Assembly: GCA_964468815.1 (NCBI GenBank)
Contig: CAYXWN010000003.1
Span: 1-64,000, forward strand
DNA from: UMGS621 sp964468815
GTDB taxonomy: Bacteria > Bacillota > Clostridia > Christensenellales > Borkfalkiaceae
Reading direction: 5' to 3'
Length of the DNA: 64,000 bases
A program made the translations under genes and the position numbers. Each line of letters starts with the position of its first letter. Positions within the stretch are counted from its first letter, which is position 1. A model generated the notes under the pieces. The model did no database searches and had not been told where the DNA came from. It saw only the letters and a list, made by a program, of their open reading frames with translations. Positions 36,169 to 44,951 of this stretch are shown one piece after another.

Positions 36169-37152
36169 CGAGTTGCAAAATAAAAAAAGTTTGCTTTAAT
36201 AAGAAAGGGCGTTTCATCGTTCCGAACAAGAATCTTGATTGACCCTTTCCCGAAACGAACTTTTAAGGGAAAAGAAACGGAACGCGCTGTCGGGGTGTTG
36301 CCTCGGCGGCGCGAGCCGTAAAATTTCCCGACTTAACAAAACGTTTCTTTGAACAGACCGTAATTTCTTTCAAAGAAGCCTAACCAAAACTTCACGATTC
36401 TTTTATCGGAATTATGAATACCTCAAATGGGGGAATCTCCAAATCGGCACTCCGCCTTTTCAAAGAAAATTCAGTTTTCCGTAAGAAAACTTCACTTTCT
36501 TAAACCCGTATCCGAATCATTCCCATGACTCGGATCATGAAAGAAATTAAGTTTTCATAAAGAAACTTCTAAATTTTCTAATAAGAAAAGGGGACAGAGG
36601 ATAGAGTGCCCGTGCAAACGCTCTCGCATTTGCAAGAACTGAGATTTTAAATAAGAACATTCTAAGGTTAGTAAACTAATAAATAATAGGATCGCGCTAA
36701 TCAAACGGATGATTAAACGATAGCCTTCGGCTCCCCCGCCGGAGGCTATCGTTTTTTCTCATCACGAACCTTAATGCTTGAAAGAGAAGAAATTATTGTT
36801 TTTTTATTACAAACCTTAATGCTTAAAGAAAATTAAGTTTTCGATAAGAAACTTTTAACTTTTCTGTTGGCAACACTTTCTACCGCACTTGCGTTAGACT
36901 TGCTCAAAGAAAATTAAGTTTTCATAAAGAAACTTCTAAATTTTCTGCCGGCAACACTTTCTACCGCACTCGCGCTAGACTTGCTCAAAGAAAATTAAGT
37001 TTTCGTAAGAAAGCCTCACTTTCTTAAACCCGTATCCGAATTATTATTAATTTTTGCCTTTTTTTTTATAGCGAGTGAAACTGCGGTCAAGTATTCTTTT
37101 CTTTTAACCTATTTTTACTGTTAACTTTTTTATTTTCAATCTGTTTTTCTCT
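36169..37152. other. Non-coding stretch after the giant lipoprotein gene, with 81-bp tandem repeats
   Basis: A hairpin-like region occupies about 36206-36260. CAAAGAAAATTAAG-led units with an 81-bp period occur at 36824, 36905 and (partial) 36986. A stretch containing CTTAAACCCGTATCCGAAT occurs near 36510 and again near 37020. Fragments of the same sequence occur around 36540. No gene is seen. Confidence 0.65.
36713..36758 (+). terminator. Strong intrinsic terminator downstream of the giant lipoprotein
   Basis: AAACGATAGCCTTCGGC pairs with GCCGGAGGCTATCGTTT with one mismatch, followed by a run of six T. It lies about 550 bp after the stop codon and is the first convincing terminator. Confidence 0.75.
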
Positions 37153-37702
37153 CCCCTTGTCGTAGCCCACATTAGTGGGCTACGACAAGGGGCATTTTGT
37201 AGGTTAATATGAATTATAAAAATCTATTTTCTTATTTAAGAGGAAATACCATCTTGCTCTTTTGGAGCTCATGAAATGCGCTCCAAAAGAGCATTTATTA
37301 TATTGATAGTCTTTCATTTTTCCCTTGTCACATAGTGCAAAACTAAAAATCCTACCTTTCCACGAGTCCCCAACACGCATTTATGCGTGTTGGGGACTCG
37401 TCATAAAAAGTGAACTACTTTTAGGCGTAGTTATGCCTTTTTAGAAAGAATTTATTCTATTGATAACCACTTAATCTTTCTACCCTTTCTTTTGGGGCGC
37501 ATGAAATGCGCCCTCTTAAAGAATATTTCATTTATAAATGAAATTGTACATTCACATACTTCATCACTCTCCAAGCATGCATTTTTTATGCGTGCTTGGA
37601 GAGAGTGGTTCGTTATAAAAGGAAAGTGTTATTATAACTTTGAATCACGTACTAAAATCTCCCCCGTAGAGCGAACACAACGTGCTCGCTCTACGGGGGA
37701 GA
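37153..37702. repeat. Array of six long hairpins at about 100-bp spacing
   Basis: H1 37153-37192: 18-bp perfect arms, loop ATTA. H2 37255-37293: 14-bp perfect arms. H3 37362-37401: 19-bp perfect arms. H4 about 37481-37520: core GGGGCGCAT/ATGCGCCC. H5 about 37565-37607: core CTCTCCAAGCA. H6 37658-37702: 17-bp perfect arms. The arm sequences differ from hairpin to hairpin, while several loops share GAAATGCG or CATTTATGCG. The DNA between them is AT-rich and non-coding. Confidence 0.85.
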
Positions 37703-38134
37703 AGTACAAGCAAATTGCTTAGATCTATTTTTCAAGGCGCAGTTATTGTGGAGAAGCAACCAAAAATTCGTGAACTCGACGGCAAGGTAGTCGTTTTTGC
37801 GGAGCGATTGCAGTTTTTGAGAGGCGTTTTTTTGAGTAGTTTTGCGAAAAATGTCGAAAAACGGCGAAAAATTGAGAAAAACTGTTGTCTGTTGTAAGAT
37901 AATAAAAAATAAATGGTATCAAGAAAATATCGGGCAACACGAACAACGCCCCGATGATAAAGAAAATAATATCGACTTTCCCTATTTAAGCGATAACGTC
38001 GTATATCAATTACGCTGTTCTTTATATACGTCGGTAAGCCTGAGAGAATAGACGGTAAACGTGTGCATGACATAAGGATAGTTTATAAACTGATAGGCGC
38101 GGTGGATATACCGCAAGAATAAAAGCAAAATTAA
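37703..38134. other. Non-coding stretch before the IS200-type element
   Basis: Open frames of 60-113 codons occur here on both strands but have no ribosome sites and no recognisable motifs. The region may contain remnants of older mobile DNA. No gene is called. Confidence 0.5.
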
Positions 38135-38135
38135 C

Positions 38136-38715
38136 TTGGGGAAAATAAAAATCCCCAAGGATAATTAGCACATACAACTTGGAATTGCAAGTATCACATA
38201 GTTTTTGCACCGAAGTATAGAAGAAAAATATTCTACGAACAGCATAGACGAGAAATAATGGAAACAATAAAAGAATTATGTCGATGGAAAGGTGTAGAAA
38301 TAATAGAAGGAGAAATGGCGATAGATCATGTGCATTTGCTTGTAATGATACCGCCCAAGATGAGTGTGTCTGGATTCATGGGATATCTGAAAGGCAAAAG
38401 TAGTTTGATGATATATCAAAAGTGTGGTTCTGCAAAATTTCAATACAGATGCAGGGAGTTTTGGTGCAGAGGATATTATGTAGATACGACAGGAAAAAAT
38501 ACCGAAGCAATAAAAAAGTATATACAGAATCAACTAAAACAGGATAAAGAGAATATGCAATTAAGTATAGATTATCCTGATGACCCTTTTAAGGGTAGCA
38601 AGTAACAATCGCAATGACTGCCAGGTCGACAAATGAGTGCTGAGCACTCGGGCTAGTAAACAAGGGCTACGTCCGAAAATGAAGACCCACCGGCTTAGCC
38701 GGTGGGTTACTTTTA
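38136..38715 (+). mobile_element. IS200/IS605-type element, decayed
   Basis: The left-end hairpin CTTGGGGA/TCCCCAAG (38136-38160) directly precedes tnpA, and the right-end hairpin ACCCACCGGCTTAGCCGGTGGGT lies at about 38685-38707. Subterminal hairpins are the recognition structures of this family's Y1 transposase. No tnpB is present. Confidence 0.75.
38165..38605 (+). pseudogene. tnpA: IS200-type Y1 transposase TnpA lacking a start codon
   Basis: The frame is open from 38165 and reads AHTTWNCKYHIVFAPKYRRK from its second codon, the normal start of IS200 TnpA. Where the ATG should be (38165-38167) there is TTA, preceded by TAA. The rest is complete: HUH motif in DHVHLLV, catalytic Tyr in KKYIQNQLKQ. 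The first internal ATG is at 38258 and would remove the first 31 residues, including a conserved beta strand. The element is probably inactive unless an unusual start is used. Confidence 0.8.
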
Positions 38716-38728
38716 CAGGAGGTGCAAC

Positions 38729-38896
38729 ATGGCAAACAAAAGCAAGGAAACCAAAACCGAGCGTGTGACTATAAGTGCGCAAATCGGAAAACCCGCGCAA
38801 GAGCAGTTGGTAAAAATTGCCGCCCGCAAAGACTTGAAGTTTAGCGATGTTTTGAGGGCGGCTATTAACGACTACATCGCAAAAGAAAGCAACTAA
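38729..38896 (+). CDS. Small ribbon-helix-helix-like protein of a phage-type gene run
   Basis: A 55-residue protein starting at 38729 behind a perfect AGGAGGTGCAAC. Residues about 15-50 (RVTISAQIGKPAQEQLVKIAARKDLKFSDVLRAAINDYI) have the strand-helix-helix layout of Arc/CopG-like DNA-binding proteins, so it may be a small repressor. First gene of a run of overlapping short genes of phage or ICE type, just after the IS200 right end. The C-rich codon choice differs from the core genes. Confidence 0.65.
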   Translation: MANKSKETKTERVTISAQIGKPAQEQLVKIAARKDLKFSDVLRAAINDYIAKESN

Positions 38897-38920
38897 CCCC
38901 AAAACCATAGGAGGCTCACT

Positions 38921-39202
38921 ATGAACAACAACCAAACCGAAAACATCAAAGACGAATTAAAACGAATTGCGGCAAAGCAAACACTCGGCTTGCCACTTTC
39001 AGACCGCGACAACGCGATACTTACGCTTTACGGTCAACCCGAAACGGACGCGGCAAACGCGACCGACGAGCAAACACGCAAAGACATCGCCGTCGACGTT
39101 TGTTGCGCTTTAATTGCACCGCTTGCCGATATATTCGCGCCCGTCATTGACGCGGTCGTCGATGTCGTTTTAATGAAAATCAAAGACGGAGGCGCGCAAT
39201 GA
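38921..39202 (+). CDS. Small protein of unknown function (phage-type)
   Basis: 93 residues with AGGAGG before the ATG. The N-terminal half is charged (DELKRIAAKQTLGLPLSDRDNAILTLYG); the C-terminal half has a hydrophobic stretch (VDVCCALIAPLADIFAPVIDAVVDVVLM) that could be a buried helix or membrane segment. I do not recognise it. The stop overlaps the YopX gene start by 4 bp. Confidence 0.6.
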   Translation: MNNNQTENIKDELKRIAAKQTLGLPLSDRDNAILTLYGQPETDAANATDEQTRKDIAVDVCCALIAPLADIFAPVIDAVVDVVLMKIKDGGAQ

Positions 39203-39609
39203 ACAGGCAACATATTTACAGGGGCAAACGGCTTGATTATGGCACGTTTGTTGAAGGCGATTTATTCTATCGCAACGACACACCGTGCATTATGCTTGCA
39301 ACCGACATTGACGGCGGTTTTGATTGGGTCGAAGTACACCCCGACACCGTCGACGAATTCACGTGCTTGACCGATAGGAACGGCAAAAACATTTACGAGG
39401 GCGACATTGTAAAGATTGACGGAAAGTACACGCGGTACGTTGTGTACAGCGGCGAACATACGGCATTTTGCGCAATGCGCTACATCGACAAACAACAAAG
39501 CGAATTCACGGGCACGCTCGGAGACGGGTACGACAATTACAAAAGGCAATACGAAGTCGTCGGCAACATCTACGACAACCCCGAATTGTTGGAGGGGGCG
39601 AAATTATGA
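39199..39609 (+). CDS. YopX-family phage protein
   Basis: 136 residues with the YopX fold signature: IYRGKRLDYGTFVEGDLF at the start, VHPDTVDEFTCLTDRNGKNIYEGDIVK in the middle, and EVVGNIYDNPELLE at the end. YopX proteins are common in Firmicute phages; their function is not known. ATGA overlaps join it to both neighbours. Confidence 0.9.
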   Translation: MNRQHIYRGKRLDYGTFVEGDLFYRNDTPCIMLATDIDGGFDWVEVHPDTVDEFTCLTDRNGKNIYEGDIVKIDGKYTRYVVYSGEHTAFCAMRYIDKQQSEFTGTLGDGYDNYKRQYEVVGNIYDNPELLEGAKL

Positions 39610-40118
39610 AAATCAAACTCACGACTTACGAGCCGCCCGCAAACTTGCCCGTGTGTGATTTTCACACCGTCGAATATTACGACGAAAGCGGCAAAATGAC
39701 GTGCAAAGCATATCACGGAATATCGGAGCAAGGTGCGAACACTTACCCCGAAAAAGCGGTTTACATCGACGACGACGTGAAACAGTTTTTATGGCGGCAA
39801 GCATACGACAGACTCGACAGCACCGACCGCAAGGCGGTTTTGGCAGTATTCCCCGACATTTTGGAAAAGGACGGGGCAAAGTTAAAAGCGGTACACGACG
39901 TTGTAACGATTGCCCGCTTAAATATTCGCAAGCATTTTGGCGAGCCTTGCGCCCGTTGCTGCGGGTCGGGCAGTTACGCACGGTTGGTCGCGTTTACGCT
40001 TGTTGACGACAGTATATGTCACAAATGCTGCGGGTCGGGTAAACAATTACCGCGCTTGACCGACAAAAAGGTTGCGGAAATCGCAAAGTTTTTTACCGAA
40101 CGGAGGCAAAGCAAATGA
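39606..40118 (+). CDS. Unknown protein with two DnaJ-like zinc-binding motifs
   Basis: 170 residues. I do not recognise the whole protein. Near the C-terminus two motifs, CARCCGSGSY and CHKCCGSGKQ, about 25 residues apart, match the CxxCxGxG repeats of the DnaJ zinc domain and suggest one zinc site made of four cysteines. The start at 39606 overlaps the YopX stop; the longer upstream frame lies inside YopX and is rejected. Confidence 0.65.
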   Translation: MKIKLTTYEPPANLPVCDFHTVEYYDESGKMTCKAYHGISEQGANTYPEKAVYIDDDVKQFLWRQAYDRLDSTDRKAVLAVFPDILEKDGAKLKAVHDVVTIARLNIRKHFGEPCARCCGSGSYARLVAFTLVDDSICHKCCGSGKQLPRLTDKKVAEIAKFFTERRQSK

Positions 40119-40581
40119 AATTGACAAAATGCTGTATTTGCGGCAAGGAATTCACGGGGCACGGAAACAACCCCGCCCCGTCGAAAATTTTGGCAAGTGT
40201 TGCAACGACTGCTACTTCAACCTTGTTGTACCGCGCCGAATGTTGGACACAAAAAAGGCGGCGGCACGGGCGGCGGCTGACGCAATATCGTCGGCACCGT
40301 TGCAAAAGCACGAAAGCGCAAAACTTAACGAATTTGTCGGGCAACGCGTACGTATCGAATTTTGGGACGGTGACTCCGATGTCGGCGAATTACACAAAGA
40401 CACGCTCGCAACCTACACACAAAACTCCGACGCACCAAACACGGAAATTATCGGGTATTACCTTGACCGCGACCCGCGCGGCGAACTGCACTTCAAAAAG
40501 TCGCACGTCGTAAAAATCAAAAGAGAAAACACAACACGGCTTGGTTTGGTCGACCCGATACCGAACGGAGGCAAACAATGA
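40115..40581 (+). pseudogene. Phage-type zinc-ribbon protein split by a frameshift
   Basis: The first ~23 codons in the frame of the ATG at 40115 read MKLTKCCICGKEFTGHGNNP. Near 40178-40200 the sense continues in the -1 frame as VENFGKCCNDCYFNLV and runs to 40581 (IEFWDGDSDVGEL ... KKSHVVKIK). The two CxxC pairs only come together across the shift. A single missing G after GCCCCG would explain it, and no classic slippery heptamer is in the right phase. It is either a real mutation or an assembly error. Confidence 0.7.
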
Positions 40582-40820
40582 TAAACTGCTTGAATTTTAG
40601 GCATTTAAGGGACAATGGCGACGCGGACGCGGTCGACTATCAAGACAATATCAAGGGCAATGCCACAATCGTTACCGAGTCGGGCAAGGTTATCAAAGGC
40701 ACGATAATTAAACCGACGCAGGGCGGCGGGCTTACCCCTATTGTCGACGGTAAAGGTTACGTATCACACTTCGCGACATGTCCTTTTGCGGGGCAACATC
40801 GCAACCCGTGTCGAAGGTGA
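40578..40820 (+). CDS. Small unknown protein of the phage-type run
   Basis: 80 residues; the start overlaps the previous stop (ATGA type). The middle reads like a short beta-rich domain (NATIVTESGKVIKGTIIKP), the end is Cys/His/Arg rich. I do not recognise it, and it may itself be truncated by a frameshift near its end. Confidence 0.45.
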   Translation: MINCLNFRHLRDNGDADAVDYQDNIKGNATIVTESGKVIKGTIIKPTQGGGLTPIVDGKGYVSHFATCPFAGQHRNPCRR

Positions 40821-40823
40821 TGT

Positions 40824-41165
40824 ATGCCGATACCTGCACACGAACGCAAAGACAAGCCGACGACACCGACCGTACTTTATTTGTGCAACGGCGAGGACAC
40901 GCATTGCTCGAAAACAAATTGCGTGTATTCGGGCGGCGACTGCAAGCACACGTCAAATATCGAATACGCCGTCAACTTCAAAAAATACATACCGTCGAAC
41001 GGCGGCGAAAAATTGACCTTCTTTGAAAACGAAAACTGTTTTGTCGGAAATATCACCCCCGCGTCGGACGCGGCACAACCCGTCGTAATCGGGGGCGACC
41101 TTGCGAAAGGGGCCGACCATATCGCACCCGCGCCCGAAACGTCCGACAATGGCGGCGGCAAATGA
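40824..41165 (+). CDS. Small Cys-rich phage-type protein
   Basis: 113 residues. Four cysteines in VLYLCNGEDTHCSKTNCVYSGGDCKHT suggest a metal site near residues 20-43. A low-complexity tail follows (TPASDAAQPVVIGGDLAKG...). Similar short Cys-rich proteins sit before methylase genes in Firmicute phages. The stop overlaps the methylase start by 4 bp. Confidence 0.55.
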   Translation: MPIPAHERKDKPTTPTVLYLCNGEDTHCSKTNCVYSGGDCKHTSNIEYAVNFKKYIPSNGGEKLTFFENENCFVGNITPASDAAQPVVIGGDLAKGADHIAPAPETSDNGGGK

Positions 41166-41779
41166 TAATCGAACGCAACAACATTTACAACGTCGATTGT
41201 CTTGTCGGGTTGCGTGATATGTTACGGGGGGGCTCGCTGATTGCGTCATTACCGACCCGCCGTACCTTATCAACTACCAAACTCGCCACCGTCAAAATAA
41301 GCAAGACAAATTTTGCAAGCCGATTGCGAACGACGACAACCTGCAACTCATTGTCGACTTGATACCGTTGCTTTACGACGTTATGAAAGACAATACCCCC
41401 GCTTTATATGTTTTGCAATTCCGATAAAGTCGATTTTTTCAAACAGCAAGTCGAAACGCGCTTTACGATTAAAAACATCATTGTGTGGGACAAAGGCAAT
41501 CACACGGCGGGCGACTTGGGCGCGCAATACGGCAAACGTTACGAGTTTATTATTTACGCAAATAAAGGTCGGGCACCGTTTACCCCCGATGTGCCCCGAT
41601 ACGACGATGTGTGGGCTTTTCCCCGTGTTACGGGAGCAGAGCAAATACATCAAAACCAAAAGCCGATACCGCTTTTAATGCGTATCGTCAAGCAACACAC
41701 AAAACCGCACGACATCATACTTGACCCGTTTATGGGCAGTTGCTCGACGGCGGTTGCGGCGACGTCCGTCGTGTTTTAC
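41162..41779 (+). pseudogene. DNA methyltransferase broken by two frameshifts and cut at its 3' end
   Basis: Pieces of an N4/N6 DNA methyltransferase occur in three frames: MIIERNNIYNVDCLVGLRDM from 41162; then ADCVITDPPYLINYQTRH with the catalytic DPPY motif after a shift near the G-run at 41224-41232; then from about 41408 FCNSDKVDFFKQQ ... QNQKPIPLL ... DIILDPFMGSCSTAVAA, the SAM-binding end. The order motif IV before motif I is the beta-class layout. The final ~30 residues are replaced in frame by ABC transporter sequence at about 41775. Confidence 0.85.
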
Positions 41780-42708
41780 CTTGGTGGCACTATGGAGCTT
41801 CTCAACGCCGTGGTTATGATAATATCCGCGTTTATTTTATTCGGCGCACTTGATAGCGCAGGTAGTTATTCCGCTATGCTTAAAAACGTAGATCTGTGCG
41901 TAAGCAAGGCGCAATCCGTGCTTACCATGCCGACAATGGATACCGACGGACGGGATATCAATCCTTCAAATTACGATATCGACGTGGGAAACGTGGAATT
42001 TTCCTATGACGAGCGAAAAATCATAGACGGCGTTTCCGTGCATATTCCCGAAAAAACGACGACTGCAATTGTCGGACCTTCGGGTGGTGGAAAAACAACG
42101 CTATGCCATTTAATTGCAAGGTTTTGGGATGTCGATAAAGGCAATATAAAATTAGGCGGTCATAACGTAAAGGAATACTGTATGGACAGTCTTATGCGGA
42201 ATTTCAGTTTCGTGTTCCAAAACGTTTATCTCTTTCAAGATACCATCGCCAATAATATCCGCTTCGGTCAGCCCGACGCGTCTATGGAAAAAGTGATTGA
42301 AGCCGCGAAAAAAGCTTGCTGTCACGATTTTATAACAGCACTTCCCGATGGCTACGAAACGGTGATCGGAGAAGGCGGAGCAAGCCTTTCGGGGGCGAAA
42401 AACAGCGTATTTCCATAGCAAGAGCTATAATGAAGAACGCGCCTATCATCATTCTGGACGAGGCGACGGCGAATGTAGATCCCGAAAGCGAGCAGGAGCT
42501 GACCACCGCCATTGAGGCGCTGACCAAAGAGAAAACGATTATTATGATAGCGCACAGGCTGAAAACCGTTCGACACGCGGATAACATTTTGGTGGTAGAC
42601 GGCGGCAAGATCGTTCAAAGTGGTACGCACGAACAGCTTATCGAGCAAAGCGGAATTTATCGTCGCTTCGTTGAATCGCGCGAGCTTGCCGTCGGTTGGA
42701 AAGTATAA
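41775..42708 (+). pseudogene. ABC exporter (permease-ATPase) fragment, frameshifted
   Basis: Starts in mid-gene, fused in frame to the methylase remnant: the last membrane segment (VVFYLGGTMELLNAVVMIISAF) then an ATPase domain with Walker A GPSGGGKTT. At about 42395 the signature should read LSGGEKQR; loss of one C in TCGGGGGCG shifts the frame, and the sense continues from GGEKQRISIARAIM through Walker B IIILDEATANVD to 42708. The N-terminal two thirds of the membrane domain is absent. Confidence 0.85.
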
Positions 42709-42748
42709 AGGTCTACACAACTGAAACAAAAAGTAAAGGCGGTGTAAT

Positions 42749-43291
42749 ATGAAAAAAGAAAAAGATGTTAATAAAAAAATCCTGCCTTCATTCGGGGTAG
42801 GACCGCTATATGTGATCGTCTGCGCCGTAATAACGGTGGTAGGAATTGTTCTCGATTGCTTCGGAATACTCTCTATGGGATAAATAGCCCATCTCTCCTT
42901 AAAGATCGTGTTTTACGTCCTTGGCGTCATACTTATTGCTTCGGGTATCGTAATGTGGCTTTTTGCCGTTGTAATCGGGAAAGTGGATAAAGACATTGAG
43001 AGCGGCAAGTTGAAAACTACAGGTATCTATGCGGTGGTAAGAAATCCCATTTACTCGGTGTTTTTGTTTGTTTTCACGGGAATACTGCTGTTTTTCACAA
43101 ACCTGTGTTTGCTTAGTCTGCCCGTATTATACTACATCTATATGACTGTACTTATGATATGCACGGAAGAAAAGTGGTTAAAAGAAAAATTCGGTGCGGA
43201 ATATGTGTCGTATTGCAAAAAAGTTAACCGTTGCTTGCCGTGGTTTCCTAAAAACGCACGGATAAACGATAAAAACCGTCAAAGATATTGA
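42749..43291 (+). pseudogene. PEMT/isoprenylcysteine methyltransferase-like membrane protein with an in-frame stop
   Basis: The frame from the ATG at 42749 (GGCGG before it) encodes membrane segments, then a TAA at 42881-42883 in GILSMG*IAHLSLK, and goes on unchanged to 43291. The second part has the PEMT/ICMT family blocks GIYAVVRNPIYSVF, a hydrophobic pair of helices, and CTEEKWLKEKFGAEYVSYCKKVNRCLPW. One base change from a Lys, Gln or Glu codon explains the stop. It is probably inactive; a re-start downstream would lack the first membrane segments. Confidence 0.75.
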
Positions 43292-43388
43292 AATGGGGAA
43301 ACAATATGCTATATACGACGATTGGAGCGAAACTTTGAAATGATATTCGGAATAAGTAGACGAAAACAGATTTAGGAGGAACACGTAA

Positions 43389-43886
43389 ATGAATATACCT
43401 ATAATTTTAATTGAAATTGCCGTAATGTTGATTTGTTTCGGATCGTTGGTGTTCGGAATGTTGTTGATAAGCCCTTTGACGTTTATAAGTGACTATCCGA
43501 CCGAAATTCAAGCGGAATACTACCGTTCGCAACAAAAGCACGCAACCAAGGCGAAATTGACGAGGTTTATGATTATTAAGAAACTCATAGCCGTAATCGT
43601 CTTTCTTTTCTTGTTTGCGTTGATGCTACATTTGGCAGGCGCAACCGCTTTTTGGCAAGGCGTATTATTTACGGCGGTGTACATTTTTTGTATTTTTGCA
43701 TTCGATACTTTCTTTTTGGATTGGGTATTGTTTGCAAATATCAAACGGATTCGTTTGCCCGGCACGGAGCATATGGAAAAGGAATACCGTCAAAAATGGT
43801 TTCACGTAAAGGTGTGCTTGCCCGTTATTCCGTTTGCGGTGCGTGCATGCTTTTTAAGCAGCGGTTTAATGTTGCTCCTTTGGTGA
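43389..43886 (+). CDS. Small membrane protein of unknown function (first of a pair)
   Basis: 165 residues with about four to five membrane segments (near 3-30, 58-78, 84-106, 140-163). AGGAGG precedes the ATG. The central WQGVLFTAVYIFCIFAFDTFFLDW lies between membrane helices. I do not recognise a family. It directly precedes another small membrane protein and lies inside a region of decayed genes, though it is itself intact. Confidence 0.6.
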   Translation: MNIPIILIEIAVMLICFGSLVFGMLLISPLTFISDYPTEIQAEYYRSQQKHATKAKLTRFMIIKKLIAVIVFLFLFALMLHLAGATAFWQGVLFTAVYIFCIFAFDTFFLDWVLFANIKRIRLPGTEHMEKEYRQKWFHVKVCLPVIPFAVRACFLSSGLMLLLW

Positions 43887-43893
43887 GGTGGAT

Positions 43894-44397
43894 ATGAAAA
43901 TAATTGTTGCGGTTGCTTTTTATCTGTTGTATTGGTTTTGTTGCTTCCTTGGTACGGGTACGGACAAAAAGAATTTGTTCGGACTACGCTCTTACCCCGA
44001 CGAGGTGCAACGTGTTGTCAAAAACGAACAGTCGATTGCGCAGTATCTGCGAAAAGAAAAGTCCGTTTGGTCGATACTTTTAGGAAATTTACTTTTATTT
44101 ACGGTCGTCTTTTCCGTGCTCGGCGTTGCGCTGAAAAGTGTTCTCGGATTAACGGATTATTTGTCGACGTTTGTCTACTTTTTGCTTTTAGGTGAAGGGC
44201 TGGGCTTGTTTGACTTACTTGTGATTGCCCTTTTGTGGTGGCGAAACACCAAGCGTATCCGTTTTTCGTTTTTGCCTGAAAAAGAGTCGTATCAAACCCC
44301 GAAAAAGCACGTCGGTTCGTTTTTACGTGGAATTCCGCTGTTTGCCGTCGTTGCGGCGATTTCGGCGGGGATAGTAACGCTTATAACGATATTTTAA
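43894..44397 (+). CDS. Small membrane protein of unknown function (second of a pair)
   Basis: 167 residues with four or five membrane segments. The start is the ATG at 43894 with GAGG 5 bp before it; a GTG at 43888 is in frame but lies on that site. The N-terminal part (GTGTDKKNLFGLRSYPDEVQRVV) is soluble and charged. It resembles no family I know. It is probably co-transcribed with the preceding membrane protein. Confidence 0.6.
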   Translation: MKIIVAVAFYLLYWFCCFLGTGTDKKNLFGLRSYPDEVQRVVKNEQSIAQYLRKEKSVWSILLGNLLLFTVVFSVLGVALKSVLGLTDYLSTFVYFLLLGEGLGLFDLLVIALLWWRNTKRIRFSFLPEKESYQTPKKHVGSFLRGIPLFAVVAAISAGIVTLITIF

Positions 44398-44415
44398 TTA
44401 AGTGAGGCTACAAAT

Positions 44416-44682
44416 ATGAAGTATTCGGGAATGCCCTTTGGAATGAGGATACTATTTGAAAAATCCTTTCGAGATAATCTTGCGATCATGTTAGGCTTGG
44501 AGAAACTTGAATCCAAAACAGTGATGAAAAAAGCCAAAACGAAGTACAAAGAAATGATCGTTAAACTTCCCGAACATGTTAGGCTTGGAGAAACTTGAAT
44601 CCAAAACAGTGATGAAAAAAGCCAAAACGAAGTACAAAGAAATGATCGTTAAACTTCCCGAACTTGAAAAATGGCAGTAAGA
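44416..44682 (+). pseudogene. N-terminal fragment of an L-2-amino-thiazoline-4-carboxylate hydrolase-like protein
   Basis: MKYSGMPFGMRILFEKSFRD and KKAKTKYKEMIVKLPE resemble the start of the ATC-hydrolase family. An internal 88-bp tandem duplication (first copy from 44487, second from 44575) shifts the frame. Without it the product would end KLPELEKWQ at 44682, still lacking the rest of the enzyme (over 100 residues). The family assignment is from memory of its N-terminus. Confidence 0.55.
44487..44662 (+). repeat. 88-bp tandem duplication
   Basis: CATGTTAGGCTTGGAGAAAC begins both copies (44487 and 44575), which are identical through CTTCCCGAAC. Because 88 is not a multiple of three, the duplication breaks the reading frame. 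Confidence 0.9.
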
Positions 44683-44778
44683 GTCGTCTTTTCGTTCGTG
44701 AATTGTTAAATCGAGGATTGCGCTTGGTTTGACGATTCACTTTTTTTATAAACGACGTATCGGGAAATCTAAAATATA

Positions 44779-44836
44779 AAGGTTATCGAACAAATCGTTT
44801 TTATTTCAAGGTTATCGAACAAATCGTTTTTATTTC
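44779..44836 (+). repeat. 29-bp tandem duplication
   Basis: A 29-bp unit beginning AAGGTTATCGAACAAATCG is repeated exactly once, about 100 bp after the 88-bp duplication and just upstream of the fbp promoter. Confidence 0.9.
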
Positions 44837-44899
44837 ATTTATAAAGTTTAATTATAGGGTAAGGAGAGAAAACCTTTTTTCGCGGCTTCCGTAACTTCT

Positions 44900-44928
44900 T
44901 TGACATTTTTGCGCCGTTATATTATAAT
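44900..44928 (+). promoter_or_regulatory. Promoter of fbp-asnA operon
   Basis: TTGACA (44900-44905) and TATAAT (44923-44928) with a 17-bp spacer, both perfect consensus, about 24 bp before the start codon. Confidence 0.85.
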
Positions 44929-44951
44929 AATAACAAATCGGGAGGTTAAAT

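Noticed and set aside
37153..37702. CRISPR array for the regularly spaced hairpins
   Set aside because: The hairpin sequences differ from one another; there is no constant repeat.
40178..40200. Programmed -1 frameshift in the zinc-ribbon gene
   Set aside because: AAAATTTT is present, but the zero-frame codons are AAA ATT TTG, so the X XXY YYZ phase is wrong; a one-base loss is simpler.
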